From positions 13,218 to 43,452 of the forward strand of contig CAJOER010000006.1 of assembly GCA_905233805.1 (NCBI GenBank): DNA of 30,235 nucleotides, given 5' to 3'. The translations under genes and the position numbers were made by a program. Below the pieces are notes generated by a model. The model saw only the letters and a program-made list of their open reading frames with translations. It had not been told where the DNA came from and searched no databases. Shown in pieces: positions 15,735 through 23,331 of the stretch. The DNA is from an uncultured Eubacterium sp. (GTDB lineage Bacteria; Bacillota; Clostridia; Oscillospirales; Acutalibacteraceae). The first letter of the stretch is position 1. Each line of letters begins with the position of its first letter.

Positions 15735-18161
15735 ATGAGCGATAATCTGTCAATTGATGAGATAATTAAAAGAGCTCAGCAGATTAAAAATGAGGCGGAA
15801 AAGCAGCTTCAGGCGGCTGAAAAGAGCCTCGACGAAAAGGCAAAGCAGGCAATCGAAGAAGTAGTCGTAGACGAAGAGGCGGTTGCAAAAAGAATTGCCA
15901 AGGCGTATGAAAAGGCTGAGGAGGAAGAGGACATAAAGGTTTATGTCCCCTCTGAAACTGCGCCTGAAAACACTGAAGAGCCTGAGAGCATAGACGAACC
16001 TCAGGAGGTTCCCGCGACGGGAAAAACCGTTACGATTGACGTTTCCGCCGCTGAGGAGGACGAGGAGCAGGAGGAAGCTGACGACAACACGATTACCTTC
16101 TTCCCCGACGCTCCCGCAGAGGAAAAGACGATACAGGCGAACTTTGTTTCAACCGTAAGCGAAAAGACGGGCGAGCACGATTTGGAGCCTATACCGACGA
16201 TTGTTTCAACCCAGCACGTAAAGACCTTTAACAGCGACAGTAAAGACGAAGAGGATTACGAGGTTGAGGTCGGCGTTCAGATTAAGTTTGACGGCTTTGA
16301 CGAAAATATTGACACGGTTGAAAAAATTGACGAAAAGCTTGCGGAGAAAGAGCTTGAAAAGCGCCGCGAGGAGAAGGTCGGCAAATTCAGGCTTTTCGGC
16401 CCGGACGAAACGGACGACCAGCTCGGGGATATAAATCTTGCTCCCGACGAGTATGACAAAACGAGCGAGAGGGACGCGTTCCTCGACAGGCTTATATCAA
16501 GGCGCTCGGCGATAACGGCTAAGCTTATGATTACGCTTTTCCTGTTTATTCCGCTTATTCTTATGGCGGTATTTAAAGAAAACGCGCGCTTTCCGCTTTT
16601 CCTTTCGTCACACACGGTTTACTTTTCAATAGTTACGGCGATTTACGTATTAACTCTTATTTTTAACTATAACGTACTTGCGCACGGATTTAATTTCAAA
16701 AAGGGAATAAACGCGGATACTCCCGTGAGTATCGCTGCGCTCGGAGTGCTTGCGCATACGGTGCTTTCAATGCTCAATATCGGGCTTTGGTACGATAACG
16801 GAGTTCTGCTTGCGCCCGCCGCCGTTTTTGCGCTGTTTATGTCGCAGCTCGGCAAGCGGATAATGATGAACCGTCTTGTACTGAATTTTGATTATATTTC
16901 AAACAGAAACAGCAAATACACCGTTGAAAACATCGCAAATAACGTTGACGCGGAAATAATCAGCAGGGGCGTTGTCGACGGGGACGAGCCTGTGATAAAA
17001 AGCAGCGTTAAGTGCGACTTTCCGACCAACTTCCTTGAAATCTCCTGCAAGAGTGAGCCTGCGGATAATATTGCAAGAAGAATATTCATTGTTGATATTA
17101 TTCTCAGCGTTCTTCTGCTCGGCGGAGTTATATTCCTGGATAATCTCAATACGGCGGTTAACGCCGCGCTTTCGGGACTTGTGATAGCGCTGCCGATTTC
17201 GTCGCTGTTTATCTCGAATATCCTGCTCGGGGATATATCCTCGCAGCTTTCGGATTATGACGCGGTAATCTGCGGATATGAGGGCGCATATATGACGCAG
17301 GACGCGGACGCCGTAGCAATGGAGGCGGCGGATTTGTTCGCCAATAACGCCTGCGACTTCCACGGGGTTAAAACCTTCGGCGGAACGAAGGTTGACGACG
17401 CGATTATCTACGCTGCGGCGGTTATGATTCAGACGAAAAGCCCGCTCGCGCACGTATTTGACGATATTATTATCGGAAAGCAGTCCATACTTCCCAAGGT
17501 TGAGGGAATAACCTATGAGGAAAAAATGGGAACGTCGGCGTGGATATATAAGAAAAAAGTCCTCGTCGGAACGAGGGAAATGATGAAGAGCCACGACGTA
17601 TCCGTTCCGCAGGAGAGCTTTGAAAACAAGTACACGATTAAAGACAGGAAGGCGCTTTACCTTGCGCTTGACGGAAAACTGCTCGCGCTCTTCGTGGTAA
17701 GCTACAATGCCGACCCCGATTTGAAGAGAGAGCTCAGGAAGCTTGAAAAAAGCGGAATTGCGCTGATAGTAAAAAGCGCGGACCCGTACATAAATGAGGA
17801 GAGCCTGAGAGAGCTTTTCTCACTTCCCGAAGGATTTATCCACGTTATGAATTATTCGGCGGCAAGGGTATACGACAAGTACTCGAACCTTGACGTTGAA
17901 ACCTCTCCGGCATACGTCGTTCACGGCGGAACGGCGCTCGGACTCGTTTCGGCTATGAGGGGAGCGGGAATACTCGTATCGGCAAGAGGACTTACCGCGT
18001 TTCTTCTCACCTTCGGCTCAGTGCTCGGCTTTGCGGGAATTGCGCTGCTCAGCGCTTTCAGGGCGTACGGAGAAATTACGGCGCTCGCAATAATCATCTA
18101 TCAGATAATCTGGACGGTATTTATGTATATCGTAACGAAGTTCAGAAGTATAGGACTATAA
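15735..18161 (+). CDS. P1B-type ATPase-like membrane pseudoenzyme with acidic N-terminal domain
   Basis: An 808-residue protein not assignable to a named family. Residues 1-260 are cytosolic, first a Lys/Glu coiled coil, then acidic and low-complexity. Eight hydrophobic helices follow in the P1B-ATPase layout: about 262-281 and 294-312, then 331-347 and 354-371, a short soluble domain, 452-468 and 478-500, a large soluble domain, and 756-777 and 784-805. Local matches are NADTPVSIAALG (helix-pair start), GLVIALPIS where P1B pumps have the CPC ion site, and KSPLAHVF where they have HPLA. The phosphorylation motif DKTGT is replaced by EAADL at E530, and the actuator TGE, TGD and GDGxND motifs are absent. 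ATP-driven transport is therefore unlikely; a structural or sensing role is possible. It follows rlmB by 19 bases. Confidence 0.75.
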   Translation: MSDNLSIDEIIKRAQQIKNEAEKQLQAAEKSLDEKAKQAIEEVVVDEEAVAKRIAKAYEKAEEEEDIKVYVPSETAPENTEEPESIDEPQEVPATGKTVTIDVSAAEEDEEQEEADDNTITFFPDAPAEEKTIQANFVSTVSEKTGEHDLEPIPTIVSTQHVKTFNSDSKDEEDYEVEVGVQIKFDGFDENIDTVEKIDEKLAEKELEKRREEKVGKFRLFGPDETDDQLGDINLAPDEYDKTSERDAFLDRLISRRSAITAKLMITLFLFIPLILMAVFKENARFPLFLSSHTVYFSIVTAIYVLTLIFNYNVLAHGFNFKKGINADTPVSIAALGVLAHTVLSMLNIGLWYDNGVLLAPAAVFALFMSQLGKRIMMNRLVLNFDYISNRNSKYTVENIANNVDAEIISRGVVDGDEPVIKSSVKCDFPTNFLEISCKSEPADNIARRIFIVDIILSVLLLGGVIFLDNLNTAVNAALSGLVIALPISSLFISNILLGDISSQLSDYDAVICGYEGAYMTQDADAVAMEAADLFANNACDFHGVKTFGGTKVDDAIIYAAAVMIQTKSPLAHVFDDIIIGKQSILPKVEGITYEEKMGTSAWIYKKKVLVGTREMMKSHDVSVPQESFENKYTIKDRKALYLALDGKLLALFVVSYNADPDLKRELRKLEKSGIALIVKSADPYINEESLRELFSLPEGFIHVMNYSAARVYDKYSNLDVETSPAYVVHGGTALGLVSAMRGAGILVSARGLTAFLLTFGSVLGFAGIALLSAFRAYGEITALAIIIYQIIWTVFMYIVTKFRSIGL

Positions 18162-18165
18162 AAAA

Positions 18166-18192
18166 CTCCCGACGGGTGTCGGGAGCTTTTTT
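18166..18192 (+). terminator. Intrinsic terminator after the pseudo-ATPase gene
   Basis: A perfect 8-bp stem CTCCCGAC / GTCGGGAG with a GGGT loop, followed by C and TTTTTT. Confidence 0.92.
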
Positions 18193-18195
18193 AAT

Positions 18196-18237
18196 GGAGA
18201 ATTGAGAATGGAGAATGGAGAGTTGAGAATGGAGAGT
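18196..18237. repeat. Six tandem heptamers, consensus (G/T)GAGA(A/G)T
   Basis: The units read GGAGAAT, TGAGAAT, GGAGAAT, GGAGAGT, TGAGAAT and GGAGAGT without gaps. They fill the space between the terminator and the stop of the convergent gene. Confidence 0.8.
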
Positions 18238-18247
18238 TTTTGAACTC

Positions 18248-19045
18248 TTATCTTTTTAACCACTGTGCCCAGACGGCGAAAACCTCGCGCGTGAAGAAGG
18301 TCGGCTTTGCGCGCCGTGAGGAGCGCGAGGGGATTGAAGAAGCGGTAAGCCCGTTCTTTTTACAAATCATTGAGGCGCGGTACTGGTGGTACTCGCTCGT
18401 TGCGACGGCAACGTCGGAGGAAAATCCGTTTTCGTCAATGATTATCTTTGCGTTGGCGACGTTCTGGTCGGTATTGGTGGATTTATCTTCGATATAAATA
18501 CGGCTTTTGTCAATGCCGTTTTCAGTCATTAAATTGAATATGCACTGCCCTTCGGAGAGGTCCTCGTCGGCGCCCTGACCGCCCGTTGCTATTGCGACGG
18601 AGTCGGGGTGCTCTTTCATATAATCGGCGGCTGCATTGCAGCGCGCTTTAAGAGTCATACTCGGGATACTGCCCCTTATCTGGCAGCCGAGGACTATAAC
18701 CGTGCTCTCATTATCGGCGGTGTATTTTGAATGCTTAACGACCTGCGAGAGCGTTGCAAAAAACACCGCGGAGAAGATAACGAGCAGTGCGCAGATTACT
18801 GAGATAATCGCCCTTCCCCGAGAGGTCTGAAACGCCTGTAAGATTTTATCGAGGAACACGGCAGTAAAAATCAGAACTCCCGCAACGCCGAAGCCGAAGA
18901 GGTTGCCCGCGTTGATTACCCCGAGGGATACAAGCGGGCCTGCATAGATATAGAAAATATACAGACCCATAAGTATTAATGCTATTTTAATAATCAATTT
19001 TATCACCGAAATTATTTTACTTTTACGGCTGTTTTCTTGCTCCAT
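18248..19045 (-). CDS. Membrane-anchored DUF218 (YdcF/SanA/ElyC-like) protein
   Basis: A 265-residue protein. Three hydrophobic helices in residues about 13-97 precede a DUF218 domain that begins TVIVLGCQIRG and continues with SMTLKARCNAA, ATGGQG and the STNTDQNVANA segment, all typical of YdcF/SanA-type proteins. Members of this family affect envelope integrity and lipid-carrier metabolism in enterobacteria; the chemistry is unsettled. The ATG at 19045 lies 34 bases inside the upstream gene with AAAGG about 10 bases before it; a GTG just after the upstream stop is a weaker alternative. It is probably translated from the CAP-protein transcript. A second DUF218 gene, without membrane helices, lies at 26905. 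Confidence 0.82.
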   Translation of the reverse strand: MEQENSRKSKIISVIKLIIKIALILMGLYIFYIYAGPLVSLGVINAGNLFGFGVAGVLIFTAVFLDKILQAFQTSRGRAIISVICALLVIFSAVFFATLSQVVKHSKYTADNESTVIVLGCQIRGSIPSMTLKARCNAAADYMKEHPDSVAIATGGQGADEDLSEGQCIFNLMTENGIDKSRIYIEDKSTNTDQNVANAKIIIDENGFSSDVAVATSEYHQYRASMICKKNGLTASSIPSRSSRRAKPTFFTREVFAVWAQWLKR

Positions 19046-20133
19046 TTTGTATAAACCTTTTCGCCGTAGCCCTGATTTTTATATACGCGTACCCTTACGT
19101 AGTACTTTTTGTTTGATTTGAGTTTCTTGAGGGTTCGGCTGTTTTTCTTCGCGCCCTTGACGGTCACGATTTTGGAAGTTTTCATATTCTTTTTGAGAGA
19201 ATACTGAATCTGATAGCCCGAGCAGTCCTTAAAAGTCTGCCACCTGACGTAAATCTGCTTTTTATTTTTGCTTAAAATCTCTGTATTAGGGGCTTTAAGA
19301 TTAATCTTTGCCGAGAGATTCTTTTCAAACTTCGCAACGGCAACGTTGTTTTTATCGTAGAGTTCAATGCTGTATTTTCCGCTGCCTTTTACAAAGCCCT
19401 TCGAGCCTTTCGTTTTATAAATTTTCGGTTTAAGGCTCTTATATACAAGCTGAGAGTTGGGGATAGTGAGGTAATTTGAATAATAGCCGGTAAAAAACCC
19501 CTTAACCGAATGCTTGAAGTACTTCTTTTCAACGGGTGTGCTGAAAAGTGTATAGGTGCTTATAAATCTGAAATGAACGTCAATGCTGTCGGTATATGAT
19601 TTATTCGTAAAGTCGGTAAACTTCGTCTTGCTTTCCGTAGTCGAGAAGATTGCGTAATAGGAATCTACCTTCTTAAACTTAAACGAGGCAATACCGATAC
19701 TTTTTATACCTGCCGAAGAGGCATCCGAAAGAGTGTCGGTCAACGCGGTCTTAAACTCGGCATAATCGTTATTCATTAACGAAAAGACTGTCTTGCCGTA
19801 GCCGGAATAGATGAACTTCATCGGCGTTCCGTCCGAGCACAGTTCAATATATTCGCCGGTTTTTTCGTCAGTCCCCGCCTTATAGCCGAGCATGGTTTCG
19901 GCAGCCCTCTGCTGAGCGAACTTCTGAAGGTCGGAATCAACGGTAAGGGGGTCAAGATTATTATCTTCCCTTGCTTCGTTCAAATCAGATACAAGAGTTT
20001 TTGCAACCGTATTATACTGGGTTCCCGTAATCTTAACGGTAAAGCAGTTTGTGGCCGCTTCGGCGGGGAAAGATACCGCCGCAAAGGAAACGGCTAAAAC
20101 AAGAGATAATAATACAGATAATGTCTTTTTCAT
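19012..20133 (-). CDS. Secreted CAP-like domain protein with C-terminal fibronectin type III domain
   Basis: A 373-residue exported protein. The signal peptide is KKTLSVLLSLVLAVSFAAV with likely cleavage after AEA. Residues about 35-170 resemble a CAP/SCP domain (LVSDLNEAREDNNLDPL, LQKFAQQRAAE, GIKSIGIASFKF), but the conserved histidines of that fold are not evident. The C-terminal 100 residues look like an Fn3 domain of the kind often found in Clostridia (YVRWQTFKDCSGYQIQYS, KYYVRVRVY). The protein is very rich in Lys, giving a basic surface. It has its own strong promoter and GAGGTG ribosome binding site. Role unknown; wall association or extracellular binding is plausible. Confidence 0.78.
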   Translation of the reverse strand: MKKTLSVLLSLVLAVSFAAVSFPAEAATNCFTVKITGTQYNTVAKTLVSDLNEAREDNNLDPLTVDSDLQKFAQQRAAETMLGYKAGTDEKTGEYIELCSDGTPMKFIYSGYGKTVFSLMNNDYAEFKTALTDTLSDASSAGIKSIGIASFKFKKVDSYYAIFSTTESKTKFTDFTNKSYTDSIDVHFRFISTYTLFSTPVEKKYFKHSVKGFFTGYYSNYLTIPNSQLVYKSLKPKIYKTKGSKGFVKGSGKYSIELYDKNNVAVAKFEKNLSAKINLKAPNTEILSKNKKQIYVRWQTFKDCSGYQIQYSLKKNMKTSKIVTVKGAKKNSRTLKKLKSNKKYYVRVRVYKNQGYGEKVYTKWSKKTAVKVK

Positions 20134-20158
20134 ACAAGCACCTCGTTTACTGTCTTAT

Positions 20159-20187
20159 ATTTTAGCATTATAAATTATTAATGTCAA
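20159..20187 (-). promoter_or_regulatory. Promoter of the CAP-like protein gene
   Basis: On the minus strand TTGACA (20182-20187), 17 bases, TAAAAT (20159-20164), with TG one base upstream of the -10 box. The -35 box touches the U-tract of the ppdK terminator. Confidence 0.82.
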
Positions 20188-20221
20188 TGAAAAAGGGCAC
20201 CCTGAATGTTCAGAGTGCCCT
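20188..20221 (-). terminator. Intrinsic terminator of ppdK
   Basis: On the minus strand AGGGCAC / GTGCCCT arms (7 bp) are extended inside by CTGA / TCAG, with a short loop, followed by TTTTTC. It lies 14 bases after the ppdK stop. Confidence 0.85.
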
Positions 20222-20235
20222 CGTTTTACAAGGAT

Positions 20236-23091
20236 TTATTTGTCAGCGTCAAAAGTCTTTCTGGCTTCTTCCCAGCCTGCTTTGATGCTCTTGATACCCT
20301 TTGCAACTACGTCCTTAATGTCGTCGGTTGCGTTAGCGGTAGCGTCCTGAAGCTTGTTAGCTGCGTCCTGTAAAGCATCCTTTGCAGCAGCGAGCTTAGC
20401 CTCAACCTCTTCCTTGGTGATGTCCTTAGCGGCGTCTTTTTCAGCTTTCTCAGCGATAGCAGCCTGAGCAGCGGCAAGACGTGCAATCGGAACACGGAAC
20501 GGTGAGCAGGATACGTAATCAAGACCAATCTTGTGGCAGAACTCAACGGAGCTCGGGTCGCCGCCGTGCTCACCGCAGATACCGCAGTGAAGCTCGGGTC
20601 TTGTAGCCTTACCGTTCTTAACTGCAAGCTCCATAAGCTGGCCTACGCCTGTCTGGTCGAGCTTTGCAAACGGGTCGTTTTCGAAAATCTTTGCGTCATA
20701 GTAAGCGTCAAGGAACTTACCTGCGTCGTCACGGCTGAAGCCGTAAGTCATCTGGGTAAGGTCGTTTGTACCGAAGCAGAAGAACTCAGCTTCCTTAGCG
20801 ATGTCAGCGGCTGTAAGAGCAGCACGCGGAATCTCAATCATAGTACCTACTTCGTACTTCATATCGGAACCTGCAGCCTCGATTTCAGCGTCGGCAACTG
20901 CAACTACGATATCCTTAACGTACTTTAATTCCTTGGAATCGCATGAAAGCGGAATCATAATCTCGGGAACGATTGTCCAGTCGGGATGATTCTTCTTAAC
21001 GTTGATGGCAGCTCTGATAACAGCCTTGGTCTGCATCTTAGCGATTTCGGGATAAGTAACAGCAAGACGAAGTCCTCTGTGACCCATCATCGGGTTGAAC
21101 TCGTGGAGTCCCTGAATGATGCCCTTAATCTCTTCAACGCTCTTATTCTTTGCGGCAGCAAGCTTTTCAATATCAGCTTCTTCCGTAGGAACGAACTCGT
21201 GAAGCGGCGGGTCAAGGAATCTGATGGTTACGGGACAGCCTTCAAGAGCTTCGTAAAGAGCTTCGAAGTCATTCTGCTGATAGGGAAGAATCTTCTCAAG
21301 AGCAGCTTCTCTGTCCTCAACCTTTGTTGAGCAAATCATCTCACGGAAAGCAGCAATTCTGTCTTCCTCGAAGAACATATGCTCTGTACGGCAGAGACCG
21401 ATTCCCTCTGCACCGAGTTCTCTTGCCTTCTTAGCGTCGGCAGGAGTGTCGGCATTTGTACGAACCTTAAGAGTTCTGTACTTGTCAGCCCATGCCATAA
21501 TTCTTCCGAATGTACCTGCGATTTCGGCATCCTTAGTAGCGATAATGCCTTCGTAGATGTTACCGGTTGAACCGTCGATTGAAATATAGTCGCCCTCGTG
21601 GAACTGCTTTCCTGCGAGAGTAAATACCTTATTGTCTTCGTCCATAATGATATCGGAGCAGCCCGATACGCAGCAGGTTCCCATACCGCGTGCAACAACG
21701 GCAGCGTGAGAGGTCATACCGCCTCTTACGGTAAGGATACCCTGAGAAGCCTTCATACCGGTGATATCTTCGGGTGAAGTTTCAAGACGTACAAGAATAA
21801 CCTTTTCGCCTTTAGCGTTCCATGCGTCAGCGTCTTCGGCAGTAAATACAACCTTACCGCAAGCTGCGCCGGGAGAAGCGCCGAGTCCCTTGCCGAGCGG
21901 AGTTGCAGCCTTAAGAGCAGCAGCGTCGAACTGGGGATGAAGGAGAGTGTCAAGGTTACGCGGGTCAATCATTGCTACAGCTTCTTCTTCGGTTCTCATG
22001 CCTTCGTCAACGAGGTCGCATGCAATCTGAAGAGCAGCCTGAGCAGTTCTCTTACCGTTTCTTGTCTGAAGCATGTTAAGCTTACCGTGCTCAACGGTGA
22101 ACTCCATGTCCTGCATATCTCTGTAATGAGCTTCAAGAGTTTTACAAACTTCCTTGAACTGAGCGAAAGCCTCGGGGAACTTCTGCTCCATCTCGCTGAT
22201 GTGCATAGGAGTACGAACGCCTGCTACAACGTCCTCGCCCTGAGCGTTGGTAAGGAACTCACCGAAGAGGCCCTTTGCGCCCGTTGCGGGGTCACGTGTG
22301 AAAGCAACGCCTGTACCGCAGTCGTCACCCATATTACCGAATGCCATTGACTGTACGTTAACGGCGGTACCCCATGAATAGGGGATATCGTTATCACGGC
22401 GGTATACGTTAGCTCTCGGGTTGTCCCATGAACGGAATACAGCCTTAACTGCACCCATAAGCTGTTCTTTCGGGTCGCTCGGGAAATCTTCGCCGATTTT
22501 TGCTTTATATTCAGCCTTGAACTGCTCTGCAAGGTTCTTGAGGTCGTCTGCGTCAAGCTCTGTATCCTGAGTTACGCCCTTTTCCTCTTTCATCTTGTCG
22601 ATAAGCTGCTCAAAGTACTTCTTGCCGACTTCCATAACTACGTCTGAATACATCTGGATAAATCTTCTGTAGCAGTCATATGCCCAGCGCGGATTACCGG
22701 ACTTTTCAGCCATAACCTCAACAACCTCTTCGTTAATACCGAGGTTAAGGATTGTATCCATCATACCGGGCATTGAAGCACGTGCGCCGGAACGTACGGA
22801 AACGAGAAGCGGATTTTCCTTATCGCCGAACTTCTTGCCTGTGATTTCTTCCATCTTTACGATGTACTCTTCAATCTCAGCCATAATGTCGGGATTAATC
22901 TGTCTTCCGTCTTCATAGTACTTGGTACAAGCCTCGGTAGTGATTGTGAAACCCTGGGGAACAGGGAAGAAACTACCGTCGGAAAGTTTGAGATTAGTCA
23001 TCTCAGCAAGGTTTGCGCCCTTACCGCCGAGAAGCTCTCTCATGTTAGCGTTACCCTCTGAGAAGAGATAACAATACTTTTTCTTCGCCAT
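20236..23091 (-). CDS. ppdK: Pyruvate, phosphate dikinase with C-terminal extension
   Basis: A 951-residue cytosolic enzyme interconverting pyruvate + ATP + Pi and PEP + AMP + PPi. MAKKKYCYLF at 23091 is the start, with AGGAGGT 8 bases upstream; the frame extends 23 codons further but without support. The ATP-grasp domain (LLGGKGANLAEMT) is followed by the swivelling phospho-His domain, with H462 in GGMTSHAAVVARG, and the PEP-binding barrel with GTNDLTQMTYGFSRDD and C839 in GICGEHGG. Typical PPDK stops near 875 residues after IARLAAAQAA; here about 70 more residues form a charged Ala/Lys/Asp-rich amphipathic helix. Codon choice differs from neighbours (more GCA/GCT and AAG), as in strongly expressed genes. 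It probably supplies PEP in a PPi-linked glycolysis. Monocistronic. Confidence 0.96.
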   Translation of the reverse strand: MAKKKYCYLFSEGNANMRELLGGKGANLAEMTNLKLSDGSFFPVPQGFTITTEACTKYYEDGRQINPDIMAEIEEYIVKMEEITGKKFGDKENPLLVSVRSGARASMPGMMDTILNLGINEEVVEVMAEKSGNPRWAYDCYRRFIQMYSDVVMEVGKKYFEQLIDKMKEEKGVTQDTELDADDLKNLAEQFKAEYKAKIGEDFPSDPKEQLMGAVKAVFRSWDNPRANVYRRDNDIPYSWGTAVNVQSMAFGNMGDDCGTGVAFTRDPATGAKGLFGEFLTNAQGEDVVAGVRTPMHISEMEQKFPEAFAQFKEVCKTLEAHYRDMQDMEFTVEHGKLNMLQTRNGKRTAQAALQIACDLVDEGMRTEEEAVAMIDPRNLDTLLHPQFDAAALKAATPLGKGLGASPGAACGKVVFTAEDADAWNAKGEKVILVRLETSPEDITGMKASQGILTVRGGMTSHAAVVARGMGTCCVSGCSDIIMDEDNKVFTLAGKQFHEGDYISIDGSTGNIYEGIIATKDAEIAGTFGRIMAWADKYRTLKVRTNADTPADAKKARELGAEGIGLCRTEHMFFEEDRIAAFREMICSTKVEDREAALEKILPYQQNDFEALYEALEGCPVTIRFLDPPLHEFVPTEEADIEKLAAAKNKSVEEIKGIIQGLHEFNPMMGHRGLRLAVTYPEIAKMQTKAVIRAAINVKKNHPDWTIVPEIMIPLSCDSKELKYVKDIVVAVADAEIEAAGSDMKYEVGTMIEIPRAALTAADIAKEAEFFCFGTNDLTQMTYGFSRDDAGKFLDAYYDAKIFENDPFAKLDQTGVGQLMELAVKNGKATRPELHCGICGEHGGDPSSVEFCHKIGLDYVSCSPFRVPIARLAAAQAAIAEKAEKDAAKDITKEEVEAKLAAAKDALQDAANKLQDATANATDDIKDVVAKGIKSIKAGWEEARKTFDADK

Positions 23092-23179
23092 TGAGAATGA
23101 CCTCCTAAAAAATAATTTTAAATTATTGAATAACCTTAATTTTGCACGACAAAAAAGCACACTTTGCCAATGCGGCTAT

Positions 23180-23208
23180 ATTGTAACACAGTATATTATA
23201 AATATCAA
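23180..23208 (-). promoter_or_regulatory. Promoter of ppdK
   Basis: On the minus strand TTGATA (23203-23208), 17 bases, TACAAT (23180-23185), with TG one base upstream of the -10 box. It leaves an untranslated leader of roughly 80 bases before ppdK, in which I see no recognisable riboswitch. Confidence 0.72.
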
Positions 23209-23246
23209 ACTTTTTTTAATATTTTGGTAAAGTTCATTAAAATATG

Positions 23247-23275
23247 TTGAAATATTTTTATTTTTGGTGCATAAT
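23247..23275 (+). promoter_or_regulatory. Promoter of the glmU operon
   Basis: TTGAAA (23247-23252), 17 bases, CATAAT (23270-23275), in AT-rich DNA between the divergent ppdK and glmU genes. Confidence 0.6.
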
Positions 23276-23285
23276 TATATAAATC

Positions 23286-23307
23286 AAAGAGATATTGACA
23301 TCTCTTT
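23286..23307 (+). promoter_or_regulatory. Perfect inverted repeat at the glmU transcript 5' end
   Basis: AAAGAGAT, a 6-base loop, ATCTCTTT. It starts a few bases after the predicted transcription start and ends 24 bases before the start codon, so it is either an operator or a 5' stem-loop in the mRNA. Confidence 0.5.
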
Positions 23308-23331
23308 AACAATTTCTAAGGAGTCTTAAAT

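Noticed and set aside
18196..18237. CRISPR array or direct-repeat locus
   Set aside because: Units are contiguous 7-mers without spacers and no cas genes are near.
23092..23160. N-terminal extension of ppdK in the open frame
   Set aside because: The AGGAGGT ribosome binding site and the family N-terminus fit ATG 23091; the upstream residues are basic, unlike PPDK, and cover the leader.
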